DNA from: Eubacteriaceae bacterium
GTDB taxonomy: Bacteria > Bacillota > Clostridia > Eubacteriales > Anaerofustaceae
Direction: 5' to 3'
Assembly: GCA_009782515.1 (NCBI GenBank)
Contig: WRIY01000011.1
Location: 1 to 64,000 of the forward strand
DNA: 64,000 bases
Shown here: positions 16,975-25,595 of the stretch, piece after piece
Layout of the letters: each line of letters starts with the position of its first letter
Position numbering within the stretch: position 1 is the first letter of the stretch
Program-made: the position numbers and the translations under genes
The notes under the pieces: model-generated
Told to the model about the DNA's origin: nothing
Seen by the model: the letters and a program-made list of their open reading frames with translations, nothing else
Databases searched by the model: none

Positions 16975-17376
16975 AAGAGAAGCTTCCTTTGCTATAAATA
17001 AGAAATAAAAGGTGTAAACAATTCCAGGCCAGCAGAATAATTACAATGCAATAATAACACTTTTTGCCTAATCATTACAAAAAAATCTGGATTATTTTCA
17101 GTATAATTTAGTATTTATTACAAATATTAATTGTTATAACAGAGAATGGAAAACCAACAGGCTATTTTATAGGTTTTGGAGGCATTCAGGCATATAAACG
17201 CATTGTTTTCGCATTTGCCAGAGAATTCATATTTGTTTAATATGGGCGCACTTCGGGCAATCTTATATAAACTTCGAAAACTTTTGATCTATAATAAGAA
17301 TGAAAATTGCTTGTTTGCACAGCATTGGCAGCAAAATACATTCGCTTGCTTATTGTTTAGTGTATAATTTAGTAGA
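16975..17376. promoter_or_regulatory. AT-rich divergent promoter region
   Basis: About 400 nt, clearly more AT-rich than its surroundings, between the wall-polymer operon and the COG0523 GTPase gene. Plus-strand -10-like TATAAT boxes lie at about 17102-17107 and 17363-17368. A 63-codon plus-strand frame inside it has no recognisable product. Confidence 0.35.
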
Positions 17377-17486
17377 CCAGTGCTAAACCAGTGCCATGCC
17401 AATGTATTTTGCGGATTTTGCAAAACCAGTTGAAGTTTTGCATTGCACTGGCTAATGGCGTAAGCATAGTGGACGCAAAAGTCCGC
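17377..17486 (+). promoter_or_regulatory. Structured leader with mutually exclusive pairings upstream of the COG0523 gene
   Basis: CCAGTGC occurs twice (17377-17383 and 17388-17394) and both can pair with one GCACTGG (17445-17451). Inside, TGCAAAAC (17419-17426) pairs with GTTTTGCA (17435-17442). GCGGATTTTGC (17411-17421) can alternatively pair with GCAAAAGTCCGC (17475-17486), which would break the inner stem, while GGAC/GTCC (17471-17484) forms its own small hairpin. The element ends 17 nt before the ribosome-binding site. It matches no riboswitch consensus that I recognise. Confidence 0.45.
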
Positions 17487-17514
17487 AAAAAATAACTATA
17501 TGAAAGGGGATAAT

Positions 17515-18111
17515 ATGAAATTCATTGTTTTAGGCGGCTTTTTAGGCGCCGGAAAAACAAGCGCCCTCATCCAATTTGCCAAATATTTAGTAGGCGACAA
17601 CCCTGAAAAAGCTGCAAAGTGCGTGATAATCGAAAACGAGATTGGCGAAATCGGAATTGATGATCAGGTGCTAAAAAGTGGCGGCGGATATGATGTTAAG
17701 GGGCTGTTCTCAGGCTGCGTTTGCTGCTCAATATCAGGAGAGCTTGTCACTAGCATCGCCGAAATACAAAAAGACCTTGATCCTGATTATGTGATTATGG
17801 AAGCCACAGGCGTTGCATACCCTAAAAACATTCAGGAAACTGTCAGCAACGCGCTCAGGATCCCGTCTACGATCGTTTGCCTTGTTGATGCAAAGAGGTG
17901 GAAGCGCCTGCTTATACCTATGGGCATGCTTATACCGGGGCAGCTTGAAGATGCATCAGTGATACTCATCAACAAGATAGACGCTGTTGATGCAGAGACG
18001 CTTGCTGAAGTTGACGAGTCGGTAAGGGGATTCAATAACCATGCTGATATCTTCCATATCAGCGCGAATGAGCATATTGATGAAGCCATTTGGGCTAAAA
18101 TAATTGAATAA
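17515..18111 (+). CDS. COG0523/CobW-family GTPase (metallochaperone type), G domain only
   Basis: GTP-dependent metal chaperone of the CobW/YciC/HypB-like group. Walker A GGFLGAGKT is at residues 7-15, the metal-binding CxCC motif (SGCVCCS) at 68-71, then EATGVAYP and the guanine motif NKIDAVD. At 199 residues it ends after the G domain and lacks the C-terminal CobW_C domain. The ATG used here follows AAAGGGGAT; an earlier in-frame ATG at 17500 lies within that site. The next gene, 26 nt on, encodes a His-rich protein that may supply the missing metal-handling part. The metal (Co, Zn or Ni) is not evident. Confidence 0.85.
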   Translation: MKFIVLGGFLGAGKTSALIQFAKYLVGDNPEKAAKCVIIENEIGEIGIDDQVLKSGGGYDVKGLFSGCVCCSISGELVTSIAEIQKDLDPDYVIMEATGVAYPKNIQETVSNALRIPSTIVCLVDAKRWKRLLIPMGMLIPGQLEDASVILINKIDAVDAETLAEVDESVRGFNNHADIFHISANEHIDEAIWAKIIE

Positions 18112-18137
18112 CTACTATTTATTATAAAGGAATATCA

Positions 18138-18866
18138 ATGAGCGAAGAGAAAAAAAACAGCATGAATGAATCTGGCTCGCAAAAGAGCTCTCACCAGCAA
18201 TACTCTAAGAGCTTGCGCCATATTGCAAACGAGGCAATATCGCTTGCTGAAGATATTTTTTTGCTGAATGCTGAAATCGGCATTTTTGCGCTAAGCAAAA
18301 TAAAGAGCGTGATAGATCGCCGGATTTCGGGTGCCGAAGCTGTTGGCAAAGCTGACCACAGCCATATGGGCCCTGATCATGATGAACATGATCAGGACGG
18401 GCACGATCATGACGGGCATGATCATGGTGAGCACGATCATGATGAACACGATCATGGCGGGCATGATCATGATGAACACGATCATGATGGGCACGATCAT
18501 GACAGCGAGGATGAGCACGATCATGCGGAGGAAGGCCAGGAATACCTTGGCATAACAACCCACGATGAATCAGTTGTTGGATCAGTCAGGCGCTTTTACT
18601 CCGGAACGTATGAAGACGCTGTAGAGTATATGCAAGGCAAGGTCAAAGCCGTTGCTGAAAAAGTTGCTGCTGCCGGCGGAATTATAGGCCACATTAAGGC
18701 GTATATCAGAAGCGAGGGCGACAGCTGCATGCTTTCAGTGACTGATGATGAGTCAGACTCTAACATCAGAATGTACCCGTCTGAGAAAACAACCCTGGAA
18801 ATGGCGTCAATAGTGTTCCTGATAACACCGGATGAACTAAAGGGAATTTTAGAGTCAGAGTTCTAG
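18138..18866 (+). CDS. Histidine/aspartate-rich metal-binding protein
   Basis: 242 residues, no signal peptide. After an N-terminal helical part (KSLRHIANEAISLAEDIFLL) comes a block of about 60 residues, roughly 70-132, made almost only of His, Asp, Glu and Gly (repeated HDHDEHDHGG-like units; DNA 18350-18535). A folded C-terminal part (SVVGSVRRFYSGTYEDAVEYM to the end) follows. Such blocks store or hand over Ni, Co or Zn, as in HypB and some COG0523 proteins. It lies 26 nt after the GTPase gene and is followed by a terminator, so the two form an operon. The C-terminal domain is not recognised. Confidence 0.75.
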   Translation: MSEEKKNSMNESGSQKSSHQQYSKSLRHIANEAISLAEDIFLLNAEIGIFALSKIKSVIDRRISGAEAVGKADHSHMGPDHDEHDQDGHDHDGHDHGEHDHDEHDHGGHDHDEHDHDGHDHDSEDEHDHAEEGQEYLGITTHDESVVGSVRRFYSGTYEDAVEYMQGKVKAVAEKVAAAGGIIGHIKAYIRSEGDSCMLSVTDDESDSNIRMYPSEKTTLEMASIVFLITPDELKGILESEF

Positions 18867-18879
18867 AATTTGAGCCAAG

Positions 18880-18910
18880 AGCAGGTTTATGAAAAATGCC
18901 TGCTTTTTTT
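18880..18910 (+). terminator. Terminator of the COG0523 / His-rich operon
   Basis: AGCAGG (18880-18885) pairs with CCTGCT (18899-18904), followed by a run of seven T. It overlaps the last codons of the convergent mutase-like gene. Confidence 0.7.
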
Positions 18911-20045
18911 ATTTGGCTTTGCTGTGAAGCCTGCCTTCAGCAGCGCTTCGCAGAAGCCAAACAGAGTCTGTGCCTTTAATCTCGCCAAGGCATTCATGCT
19001 CGCTTGAGCCAATGCGGTGCAGCAGAAAGGGCTGCGGGTATGGCTTGTGCGAGCCGGATATCGGATCTGTGGCATGATCTGAACAGACCATAAGGCAAGA
19101 GCCTGGCTCAAGCATCTTTGACAGCGGCATCACAGCCTCATCGAAGATTTTTTGAATGAATGCAGCCTTTTCGAATTGATCAAGCCTATGGGCTGCTTCA
19201 TCAGCACCGTTTATATGCATTAAGGCAAAATCTGTATACTCTAAGGCTCCGGCTGCCGCAAGCGCTTTCTCGTACAGATGGGTGTCGGTGTCTCCAGTAA
19301 AGCCATCGCTATACACCAGATTCATATCCATCATTTCGCATATACCGGCAACTATCTCGGTTCCAGCTACAGCTGATGCGCTAATGCCATATATGCTATA
19401 AAACGAAGGAAGGCTGCATGGCGCGCTTTGCCCCCAAGGCATGAGCGCTATATCATCGCCCAAAGCATCGCTGAGTATTTTTCTGCTGTGCGTGGCAAAT
19501 GAAGCAAGCATGGCGCCTGCAGGCCCGCCTTCCGGCAGGATAGATTCAAAATTGTTTCCGACATTTTGGTGTGGAGGGTATGTTTTCACCCTTGGCAGCT
19601 CGCTGGCAAGCCCTTTGAGTATAAGAATATTTTTATAGCTTTGCAAATGGTGCATTTCAAAGTCGCTGCTGTAGCCTTGCATCGCTGCAGAAACGCTTAG
19701 GTACTGCTCTTCGGACAAACCGTTTGCATTTGCTGATGCAATAGCTCCGTTGCGAAGCCGCACAGGGTTGCACCTGAGCAAAAGATCGCTTGGGGCACAG
19801 CTTATGCCCACTGCAAGGCTTTCGCAGTATGCCCTTCCTTGCGGAATCTGCTCTTTTGGCACGCCCAGAAGCGTTGGCACGCAGTTGAGAGTGTCCGGCT
19901 CGAGGCCTTGAGGCGTTGTTGTAAGCCAACCGTAATACGATGATTCAAATAGCTTTGTTGGCTCTCCTTTTGGATAATAGCTTGAAATATCATCCACCTT
20001 GCTGTTTGGCATGCCATCAATAATAACCATCGCTATCTTAGCCAT
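18909..20045 (-). CDS. Cofactor-independent phosphoglycerate mutase-like protein (ApgM / alkaline phosphatase superfamily)
   Basis: 378 residues of the alkaline phosphatase/iPGM superfamily. MVIIDGMPN (metal-binding Asp at the start), GLEPDTLNCVPTLLGVP (acceptor region), HINGADEAAHRLD (metal ligands) and VCSDHATDPISGSH (final metal site) are visible. ApgM proteins interconvert phosphoglycerates. Here the gene stands 69 nt downstream of cbiB on the same strand. Relatives in such settings might instead act on a cobalamin-pathway phosphate such as alpha-ribazole phosphate; that is inference from position. Mutase or phosphatase cannot be told apart by reading. Confidence 0.75.
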   Translation of the reverse strand: MAKIAMVIIDGMPNSKVDDISSYYPKGEPTKLFESSYYGWLTTTPQGLEPDTLNCVPTLLGVPKEQIPQGRAYCESLAVGISCAPSDLLLRCNPVRLRNGAIASANANGLSEEQYLSVSAAMQGYSSDFEMHHLQSYKNILILKGLASELPRVKTYPPHQNVGNNFESILPEGGPAGAMLASFATHSRKILSDALGDDIALMPWGQSAPCSLPSFYSIYGISASAVAGTEIVAGICEMMDMNLVYSDGFTGDTDTHLYEKALAAAGALEYTDFALMHINGADEAAHRLDQFEKAAFIQKIFDEAVMPLSKMLEPGSCLMVCSDHATDPISGSHKPYPQPFLLHRIGSSEHECLGEIKGTDSVWLLRSAAEGRLHSKAK

Positions 20046-20114
20046 ATTTACCTAATCCTCGTGTTGTGTTTTATGTGTAAATGCTCGATGCCGAGATTTA
20101 TATAGCTTGTCCAT

Positions 20115-21119
20115 TTAGCGGCCGGAAAAGCCGGTATAAAATGCCAATAAATATGCTAATGCTGAAAAAACAACGCAGCAAAGAAATGAAGTCAAATACA
20201 TTAGACGCTCTGCTTGAAGAATATGCTCAGGGCCCGGCTCGTATATAAAGTCCCCAATAGTTGGCTTGGATGTAACAATGCCCCCATAGGTGGCGTCTCC
20301 GCCAAGCCTAAGGCCAAGCGCCCCTGCACAAACAGATTCGGTTTGCGCGCTGTTTGGGCTGGCATGCGCCCTTCTGTCGCGCCTGAAAATTCTCGCTGCA
20401 TTCTTGTAGTCGTATCCAAGCAGATATGCTGCAAAAATCATTATTAATGCTGTTAAGCGTGACGGCAAATAGTTCACAAAATCATCCAGCTTTGCAGCCA
20501 CACGCCCAAAGCGCAGATATTTTTCGTTTTTGTAGCCTATCATTGAATCCATGGTATTTATAGCTTTGTATATTGTGCATCCGATAGGGCCGGCCAGGGC
20601 AAAGAAAAAGACAGGGCCCCCGATGCCGTCTGATGTGCTCTCAGCAATAGTCTCAATTGCTGCTTTTGCCACTTCTGATCTTGTCAGCATTTCTGTATCG
20701 CGCCCGACAATCATCGAAAGGTTATAGCGAGCGCCATCCAAATCGTCTGCAACCAGGCGATCGTACACCTTGATGCTTTCGTTGTAAAGGGATTTAGGCG
20801 CCATAGATCGAAATGCGAAATATATGCTAACAGCAACTGTGCCTGCTGTGCCGAGCAATGCGCCCGCCCAAGCAGCCATAGCAGCTATTGATCCTGTTAT
20901 AAAAATTACAAAAGCAGCAAGCAAAAATCCTGCAAAGTATTCATCGGACTTTTTTTTCACAAATTTGGCCCTTAAAAAAGCTTCCGATGAGCTTATAAGC
21001 TTGCCAATTAGAATAATAGGATGTGAAAACAGCGTTTTTTCGCTCAAAAAATAATCTATCGCAAAACCGGCTAGCAAACAGATTGGCCTAATCATATTCT
21101 GCTTCTGCAATACGCGCAA
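20115..21119 (-). CDS. cbiB: Adenosylcobinamide-phosphate synthase (CbiB/CobD)
   Basis: Membrane enzyme joining aminopropanol (or its phosphate) to adenosylcobyric acid. Motifs include GFAIDYFLSE and HPIILIGKLI at the N-terminus, GRDTEMLTRSEVAKAAIETIAES, DGIGGPVFFFALAGPIG and DDFVNYLPSRLTAL, all standard for CbiB, with several hydrophobic helices. 334 residues from the TTG at 21119; a likelier start is the ATG at 21095, giving MIRPICLLAG. Together with the chelatase and riboswitches further on it shows that the cell makes or completes corrinoids. Confidence 0.93.
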   Translation of the reverse strand: MRVLQKQNMIRPICLLAGFAIDYFLSEKTLFSHPIILIGKLISSSEAFLRAKFVKKKSDEYFAGFLLAAFVIFITGSIAAMAAWAGALLGTAGTVAVSIYFAFRSMAPKSLYNESIKVYDRLVADDLDGARYNLSMIVGRDTEMLTRSEVAKAAIETIAESTSDGIGGPVFFFALAGPIGCTIYKAINTMDSMIGYKNEKYLRFGRVAAKLDDFVNYLPSRLTALIMIFAAYLLGYDYKNAARIFRRDRRAHASPNSAQTESVCAGALGLRLGGDATYGGIVTSKPTIGDFIYEPGPEHILQAERLMYLTSFLCCVVFSALAYLLAFYTGFSGR

Positions 21120-21227
21120 TGGCTGGCATATTGCTTAAACCTCATGTAAAAATTTAGCAAAACACATATTACGAGACATTTTGTATGTTTTTGCATGAAT
21201 GAAGTTTAGCACAGTAAATAGCTTTAG

Positions 21228-22109
21228 TCAATCACAGCAGTATACGGGGTAAACCGCTTGCCTGATAGGCGTCTGGCATCGCAAAGCAGCTATCCTTGCA
21301 GAATTGCGTATCGACAATGGCGTATTGAACAAAAATGTGCAATTTGACACAGTAAAGCTTTGCTGGCTTTGGGTTGCGCTCAGGCATTCTTGGCTGCAAG
21401 GGCAAGAAGGTTCATGCTCTATGGCGCCCTGGCATGCATTGCTGCACGGGCAGGAAGGCTCATGCTCTACAGCGCCCTGGCATACACCGCTGCACGGGCA
21501 GGAAGGCTCATGCTCTACAGCGCCCTGGCATGCATTGCTGCATGGGCAGGAAGGCTCATGCTCTACAGCGCCCTGGCATGCATTGCTGCATGGGCAGGAA
21601 GGCTCATGCTCTACAGCGCCCTGGCATGCATTGCTGCACGGGCAGGAAGGCTCATGCTCTACAGCGCCCTGGCATACATTGCTGCACGGGCAGGAAGCCT
21701 CATGCTCTATGGCGCTCTGGCATGTATTGCTGCACGGGCAGGAAGCATCATGCGCACATGTATTTGGCAATTTGTTTTGGCAGGGGCTGCTGCTTTCCTG
21801 CTGGCTTTGGCATGTGCTTGGCTGGCTGCATTGGCAAGAGCTGTTTTTATTTGGGAATCTGCAGTTGCCCGTTTGCATTAGCGGCCTATCGTTAGGGAAA
21901 TCATAGCTTGTGCCGTATACTTCAACGCCATCGCAGTTAAAGCCGATGTTGTTACCCGAGTATCCCGGCATCTGCCGAACGTTTGATATTACGGGGCTGC
22001 CTTCAAAATACCCTGTTATTGTCTGGCTATCATTATAAAAGCTTCTTGAGCTGCTATAGCCTATCTGCCTGCTGGCAGCTGTGCAGCTTTCGCATTGGCA
22101 ATTCAACAT
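21228..22109 (-). CDS. Cysteine-rich protein with eight 16-residue Cys/His repeats
   Basis: 293 residues, not recognised as a known family. The start follows AAGAGAGG at good distance, and unique, non-repetitive N- and C-terminal parts support this frame over the open frames on the other strand. Residues 120-247 are eight tandem copies of a 16-residue unit, consensus HEPSCPCSNACQGAVE: three Cys and one His per unit, a CxCxxxC pattern. More Cys lie outside the repeats (CQCESC at the start, CCD at the end). No signal peptide or membrane helix is evident. It could bind many metal ions or be a disulfide-linked surface or coat protein. Neighbours (cbiB, DUF1638 genes) hint at metals or cofactors, but function is unknown. 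Confidence 0.7.
   Translation of the reverse strand: MLNCQCESCTAASRQIGYSSSRSFYNDSQTITGYFEGSPVISNVRQMPGYSGNNIGFNCDGVEVYGTSYDFPNDRPLMQTGNCRFPNKNSSCQCSQPSTCQSQQESSSPCQNKLPNTCAHDASCPCSNTCQSAIEHEASCPCSNVCQGAVEHEPSCPCSNACQGAVEHEPSCPCSNACQGAVEHEPSCPCSNACQGAVEHEPSCPCSGVCQGAVEHEPSCPCSNACQGAIEHEPSCPCSQECLSATQSQQSFTVSNCTFLFNTPLSIRNSARIAALRCQTPIRQAVYPVYCCD
21369..21752 (-). repeat. Eight tandem 48-bp repeats coding the Cys/His units
   Basis: Consecutive 48-nt units, several almost identical (for example the copies around 21490-21680). Because 48 is a multiple of three, all frames on both strands stay open through the array. Near-identity points to recent expansion or homogenisation, and copy number may vary between strains. 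Confidence 0.9.
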
Positions 22110-22384
22110 AGCATATGCCTCTCTTAATTTTTATTCGGTAGATAATATGCTCCCGCGTCAATTTAGGTGAGAAAAAATTAGGATCATTTCGAACAAGAAC
22201 TATATTTTTAAACCAACTTAAACATGCACAAATCCTAGTATTAATGATTGGGCGCTTCCAAGAGCGCCTTAAGCCTATCTTTCGGCTATGCTAGCTGCTA
22301 TACTCTTGACATGAAATCACTGCGGGAGCTCAAATTGCATAGCGTTTCGAGCCATTTATTGCAATGCATGGTGAGGATGGCTAT

Positions 22385-23125
22385 ATGATTTTGAAATTTA
22401 TATGCTGCGATGTGTTTTGCCGCATTGCTTGCCAGCTTGCTGCGACGTCGCCTCATATTGTTGATGTTGAGTTTTTGCCAATGCTTGTATATGTCGATCC
22501 TGATGCGCTCAGAAAGCAGCTTCAGGAAAAGATCGATTCAGCCATAAATTCTGGCAGGGTTTATGATGCCATTATTTTGGGGTATGGCCTATGCGGCAAC
22601 TCTGTTGTCGGCCTTACAAGCGATGTGCCTATGGTGATAATGAGGGCCCATGACTGCTGCACAGTGCATATGGGCAGCAAGGAGAGCTTTCTTGAGGCTT
22701 TTGGCAACAGCTTGAGCTCAGCGTGGAGCTCTACCGGAAGCTACGAGAGGGCCTATATGCAAAGTGGCGGCTATAGCCTGCTTGAACAAGAGCCAAATTA
22801 CAAATCCACACAAGAGTACATTTCCTATTTAGAGCAGTACGGAGAGGAAGATGCAGACTACATATGGGACAGCCTGCACCCGAAGATCGATTCATCCGAG
22901 ACTTTTTATATAAAGATCGATGGATTCGAGTATTCGAATGCTTATGAGAGCTATAGCGCTCTGTCCAAAAGCAATGGCAAACAGTGCAAGGCTGTTTACG
23001 GGGATATATCTATGCTGAAGGCTCTTGTGTATGGCCAATGGCAAGATAGCCGGTTGCTCGTTATAAAGCCGGGGCAAAAAATTGCCGGGGTTTACGATAT
23101 GAACGAAGTCATGAAAGCCGAATAG
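22385..23125 (+). CDS. DUF1638 family protein, copy 1
   Basis: 246 residues from the ATG at 22385, which is better supplied with a ribosome-binding site (GTGAGGAT) than an in-frame ATG at 22364. Family features: FICCDVFCRIACQLA at the N-terminus, YDAIILGYGLCGNSVVGL, and MRAHDCCTVHMGSKE, each with conserved cysteines. DUF1638 genes are known from anaerobes and methanogens, often near corrinoid methyltransferase systems; no reaction is assigned. The cysteines suggest binding of a metal or corrinoid (inference). A second copy follows 123 nt downstream. Confidence 0.85.
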   Translation: MILKFICCDVFCRIACQLAATSPHIVDVEFLPMLVYVDPDALRKQLQEKIDSAINSGRVYDAIILGYGLCGNSVVGLTSDVPMVIMRAHDCCTVHMGSKESFLEAFGNSLSSAWSSTGSYERAYMQSGGYSLLEQEPNYKSTQEYISYLEQYGEEDADYIWDSLHPKIDSSETFYIKIDGFEYSNAYESYSALSKSNGKQCKAVYGDISMLKALVYGQWQDSRLLVIKPGQKIAGVYDMNEVMKAE

Positions 23126-23248
23126 CCGGTTTGCCAACAATCCGGCAAAGCTGGCTGCATGCTTAATGCTATCTAAACAGCATACTGATTAAAAGATGCG
23201 CTGCAGCTTAACGTTGGTGCCATGCGCATCGAGGAAGGGGTATAAACC

Positions 23249-23989
23249 GTGTTTCTAAAATTTATCTGTTGTGATGTGTTTAACCGCATCGCTTGCGATC
23301 TTGTCGCAAAGTCGCCAAATATCATTGATGTTGAGTTCGTCCCAATGCTTGCGCACGTTGAGCCTGTTAAGCTGAACCAGCAGCTGCAGGAGCGTATAAA
23401 CGCAGTTAAGGAATCAGACCGATCCTACGATGCAATATTGCTCGGCTTTGGGCTCTGCGGAAATTCAGTTATTGGCTTAACAAGCGATCTTCCGATGATT
23501 ATTCCAAGAGCGCATGACTGCTGCACGATTCATATGGGAAGCAAGGGCAATTTCCTAAATGCATTCGAAGGCAACCTTAGCTCAGGCTGGGGCTCAACTG
23601 GCTACTTTGAGCGCACATTCTCACAATATAGCGGCTATCCGATTACCGACCAGCTGGCTAACTATAAAACAACAAAAGAGTATATCGGATATGTCGAGCA
23701 GTATGGCGAAGAGGATGCAGATTACATTTGGGAGACAATGCACCCGAAGATTGAAACAGGCGATTCATTCTATATAAAGATTGATGGCTACGAATACTCC
23801 AACTCATATGAAGGCTATTTGGCCAGAGCTGAGGAAACAGGCAAGCAGATGAATGTTGTAAATGGCAGTGCCGGTATGCTTAAAGCGCTTGTCAACGGTG
23901 ATTGGAATGAGGACATGTTCCTTATAGTAGGCCCTGGCCAAAAAATTGCCGGCGTTTATGATCTTGATTATGTCATGAAAGCAGAGTGA
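23249..23989 (+). CDS. DUF1638 family protein, copy 2
   Basis: 246 residues, a close paralogue of the preceding gene: same length and same motifs (FICCDVFNRIACDLV, YDAILLGFGLCGNSVIGL, RAHDCCTIHMGSK, EYIGYVEQYGEEDADYIW). The start is GTG, fixed by GAAGGGG and by alignment with copy 1. A U-rich terminator follows. Two diverged copies in a row suggest either a heteromer or different substrates. Function unknown. Confidence 0.85.
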   Translation: MFLKFICCDVFNRIACDLVAKSPNIIDVEFVPMLAHVEPVKLNQQLQERINAVKESDRSYDAILLGFGLCGNSVIGLTSDLPMIIPRAHDCCTIHMGSKGNFLNAFEGNLSSGWGSTGYFERTFSQYSGYPITDQLANYKTTKEYIGYVEQYGEEDADYIWETMHPKIETGDSFYIKIDGYEYSNSYEGYLARAEETGKQMNVVNGSAGMLKALVNGDWNEDMFLIVGPGQKIAGVYDLDYVMKAE

Positions 23990-24007
23990 CTGGCCGTTAA
24001 AAGGCAA

Positions 24008-24038
24008 TAAAAAGGAGGCTAAGATCGCCTCTTTTTTT
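24008..24038 (+). terminator. Terminator after the DUF1638 pair
   Basis: GAGGC (24015-24019) pairs with GCCTC (24027-24031) with flanking A/T extension, then seven T. Confidence 0.75.
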
Positions 24039-24086
24039 GTATTTTTATATGAGATCACTGAGCAGAGCGGCTATTCCTAAGCTTCT

Positions 24087-25595
24087 CTAGTCAGCAATTG
24101 CAAAGTAAACATCATTCATTGCTGCTTTCTGCCCATTCGTGAGCATTGCATATGAATGCTCATAGACAGCATTGCCATTCGGGTCAAGCTCCATATAGTC
24201 AACGTGCGAAATGCACAGATACTCTATTCCGCATTCTTCGAGCGTGAACAACTCGCCTGTGTCAACTGTTTTGCTAAGGTTGAAATCGCGCCATATTTTT
24301 AAGAAATGGTAGGCAGGATCTTTTGCATCAATTATCCCATCGCCGTTAGAATCTAGCTCGGCAAGCGATTTAAATCCCAGCCCTATGCTTCCTCCAAACA
24401 TTTCGCCTACGCTGTTTATCTGGCCATCTTCATTTTTGTCCCAAACTAAAAACCCTGCTGATGGAGCCAGCCAGCCTGAGCCGACAATCCCTTTATCTCC
24501 AAAATCAAAAGCATTTGGCGCCTCCTGCGCCGTCACTGTTTCGATCTTTCCTATACCGGAAAAATCAATTGCTATCGGCGTAACATAGCCGGATCCGACA
24601 TTTATCGTGCTTTTGTGGCTTGCGCCGCAGCTGCACTGCACAGTGAAAGCTTGCCATATGCCATCACTGTCTGTAAGCCATCCATCAAGGTTGCTTTCAT
24701 TCCATAAAATCTTTCTTGACATGTCAAATGCACTGAAAGGAACCTCGCAGCTCCATGTTCCATTGGAAGCGACAACAGCAGTGTTTAGCGTATAGCCTGA
24801 CTGGGCTTCAGATCCCTTAAATAATGTGATTTGCGTTCCAGGCTGCCCTGTGCCGCATACCACTAGATTCGGCATATTGCCCTGAATGCCAAAATCACCC
24901 CATAGAATGGGATTGTAAGTTACGACTTGCGCTCTTCCGTTTCGCACATACGTTGGAAGATCCTTGTTGTCAAAGCTTTTTCCGTTTAGATACGGCACAA
25001 AGCTAGTGATTGTTGGAATTGCGCATGCTGGAATCTGCACAGGAGTGTTTCCTCCTTCTGATCCCTGGCCTGATTGCGAGCTGCCGTATGAGCCGGAGCC
25101 CTGGCCTGACTGTGAGCTGCCATATGAGCCGGAGCCCTGGCCTGACTGCGAGCTGCCGTATAAGCCGGATCCCTGGCCTGGCTGCGAGCTGCCATACGAG
25201 CCGGAGCCTTGGCCTGACTGCGAGCTGCCATATGAGCCGGAGCCTCCACCTGATACCAAGCTTGCGTCAACGAAGATTCCGCCGATTGGCTGCGTTGCGC
25301 CTGCAACATAAGATCCCTCGCCTTCATATCCGCCTGCAGATGAGCTTTGGCACTGTTCTGCGCGCTCGTAAAAATAGCACTCGGTTAAGCAGTTGTAAGT
25401 GTAAACTTCAATGCATTTTACTGTCTGGCCAATAGCGCTGTTGTTGTTTGAATACAAAGCGGCTGCAAGCCCTAAAGGCTCTCCTTGGCTGCTTGCCAGG
25501 CTAGTGTCTGCAATAATAGCCGTTGGCACAAGCGACACAACAAAAAAAGCTGCAATGAAGCCAACCAACAGCTTCACCATTTTATTATTGATCAA
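24087..25595 (-). CDS. Secreted repeat protein with C-terminal calcium-loop domain
   Basis: 502 residues with an N-terminal signal peptide (KMVKLLVGFIAAFFVVSLVP). Residues 121-180 are five 12-residue units, consensus SYGSSQSGQGSG, a flexible linker. The C-terminal third (from AIDFSGIGKIETV) contains EF-hand-like loops WDKNEDGQINS and LDSNGDGIIDAKDP and the IWRDFN motif, resembling the C-terminal domains of RTX/VCBS-type surface proteins. The middle carries paired Cys (CSCG). No LPXTG or other anchor was seen. Likely an exported, calcium-binding adhesin-like or matrix protein; the partner is unknown. Confidence 0.7.
   Translation of the reverse strand: MINNKMVKLLVGFIAAFFVVSLVPTAIIADTSLASSQGEPLGLAAALYSNNNSAIGQTVKCIEVYTYNCLTECYFYERAEQCQSSSAGGYEGEGSYVAGATQPIGGIFVDASLVSGGGSGSYGSSQSGQGSGSYGSSQPGQGSGLYGSSQSGQGSGSYGSSQSGQGSGSYGSSQSGQGSEGGNTPVQIPACAIPTITSFVPYLNGKSFDNKDLPTYVRNGRAQVVTYNPILWGDFGIQGNMPNLVVCGTGQPGTQITLFKGSEAQSGYTLNTAVVASNGTWSCEVPFSAFDMSRKILWNESNLDGWLTDSDGIWQAFTVQCSCGASHKSTINVGSGYVTPIAIDFSGIGKIETVTAQEAPNAFDFGDKGIVGSGWLAPSAGFLVWDKNEDGQINSVGEMFGGSIGLGFKSLAELDSNGDGIIDAKDPAYHFLKIWRDFNLSKTVDTGELFTLEECGIEYLCISHVDYMELDPNGNAVYEHSYAMLTNGQKAAMNDVYFAIAD
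25056..25235 (-). repeat. Five tandem 36-bp repeats in the secreted protein gene
   Basis: Units of 36 nt encoding SYGSSQSGQGSG with few substitutions (P for S in one copy, L for S in another). Prone to copy-number change. Confidence 0.85.

Noticed and set aside
18205-18563. Open frames on the other strand and frame of the His-rich block
   Set aside because: Low-complexity GATCATGAC-type DNA keeps all frames open; they encode only His/Arg or Met/Ile runs.
21369-21752. CRISPR-like regular repeats
   Set aside because: The units are head-to-tail with no unique spacers and code for protein. The 36-bp repeats at 25056-25235 fail for the same reason.
21304-21906. Three long plus-strand open frames opposite the Cys-rich repeat gene
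   Set aside because: They arise because the 48-bp repeat is a multiple of three. They lack unique conserved ends and ribosome-binding sites; the minus-strand frame has both.
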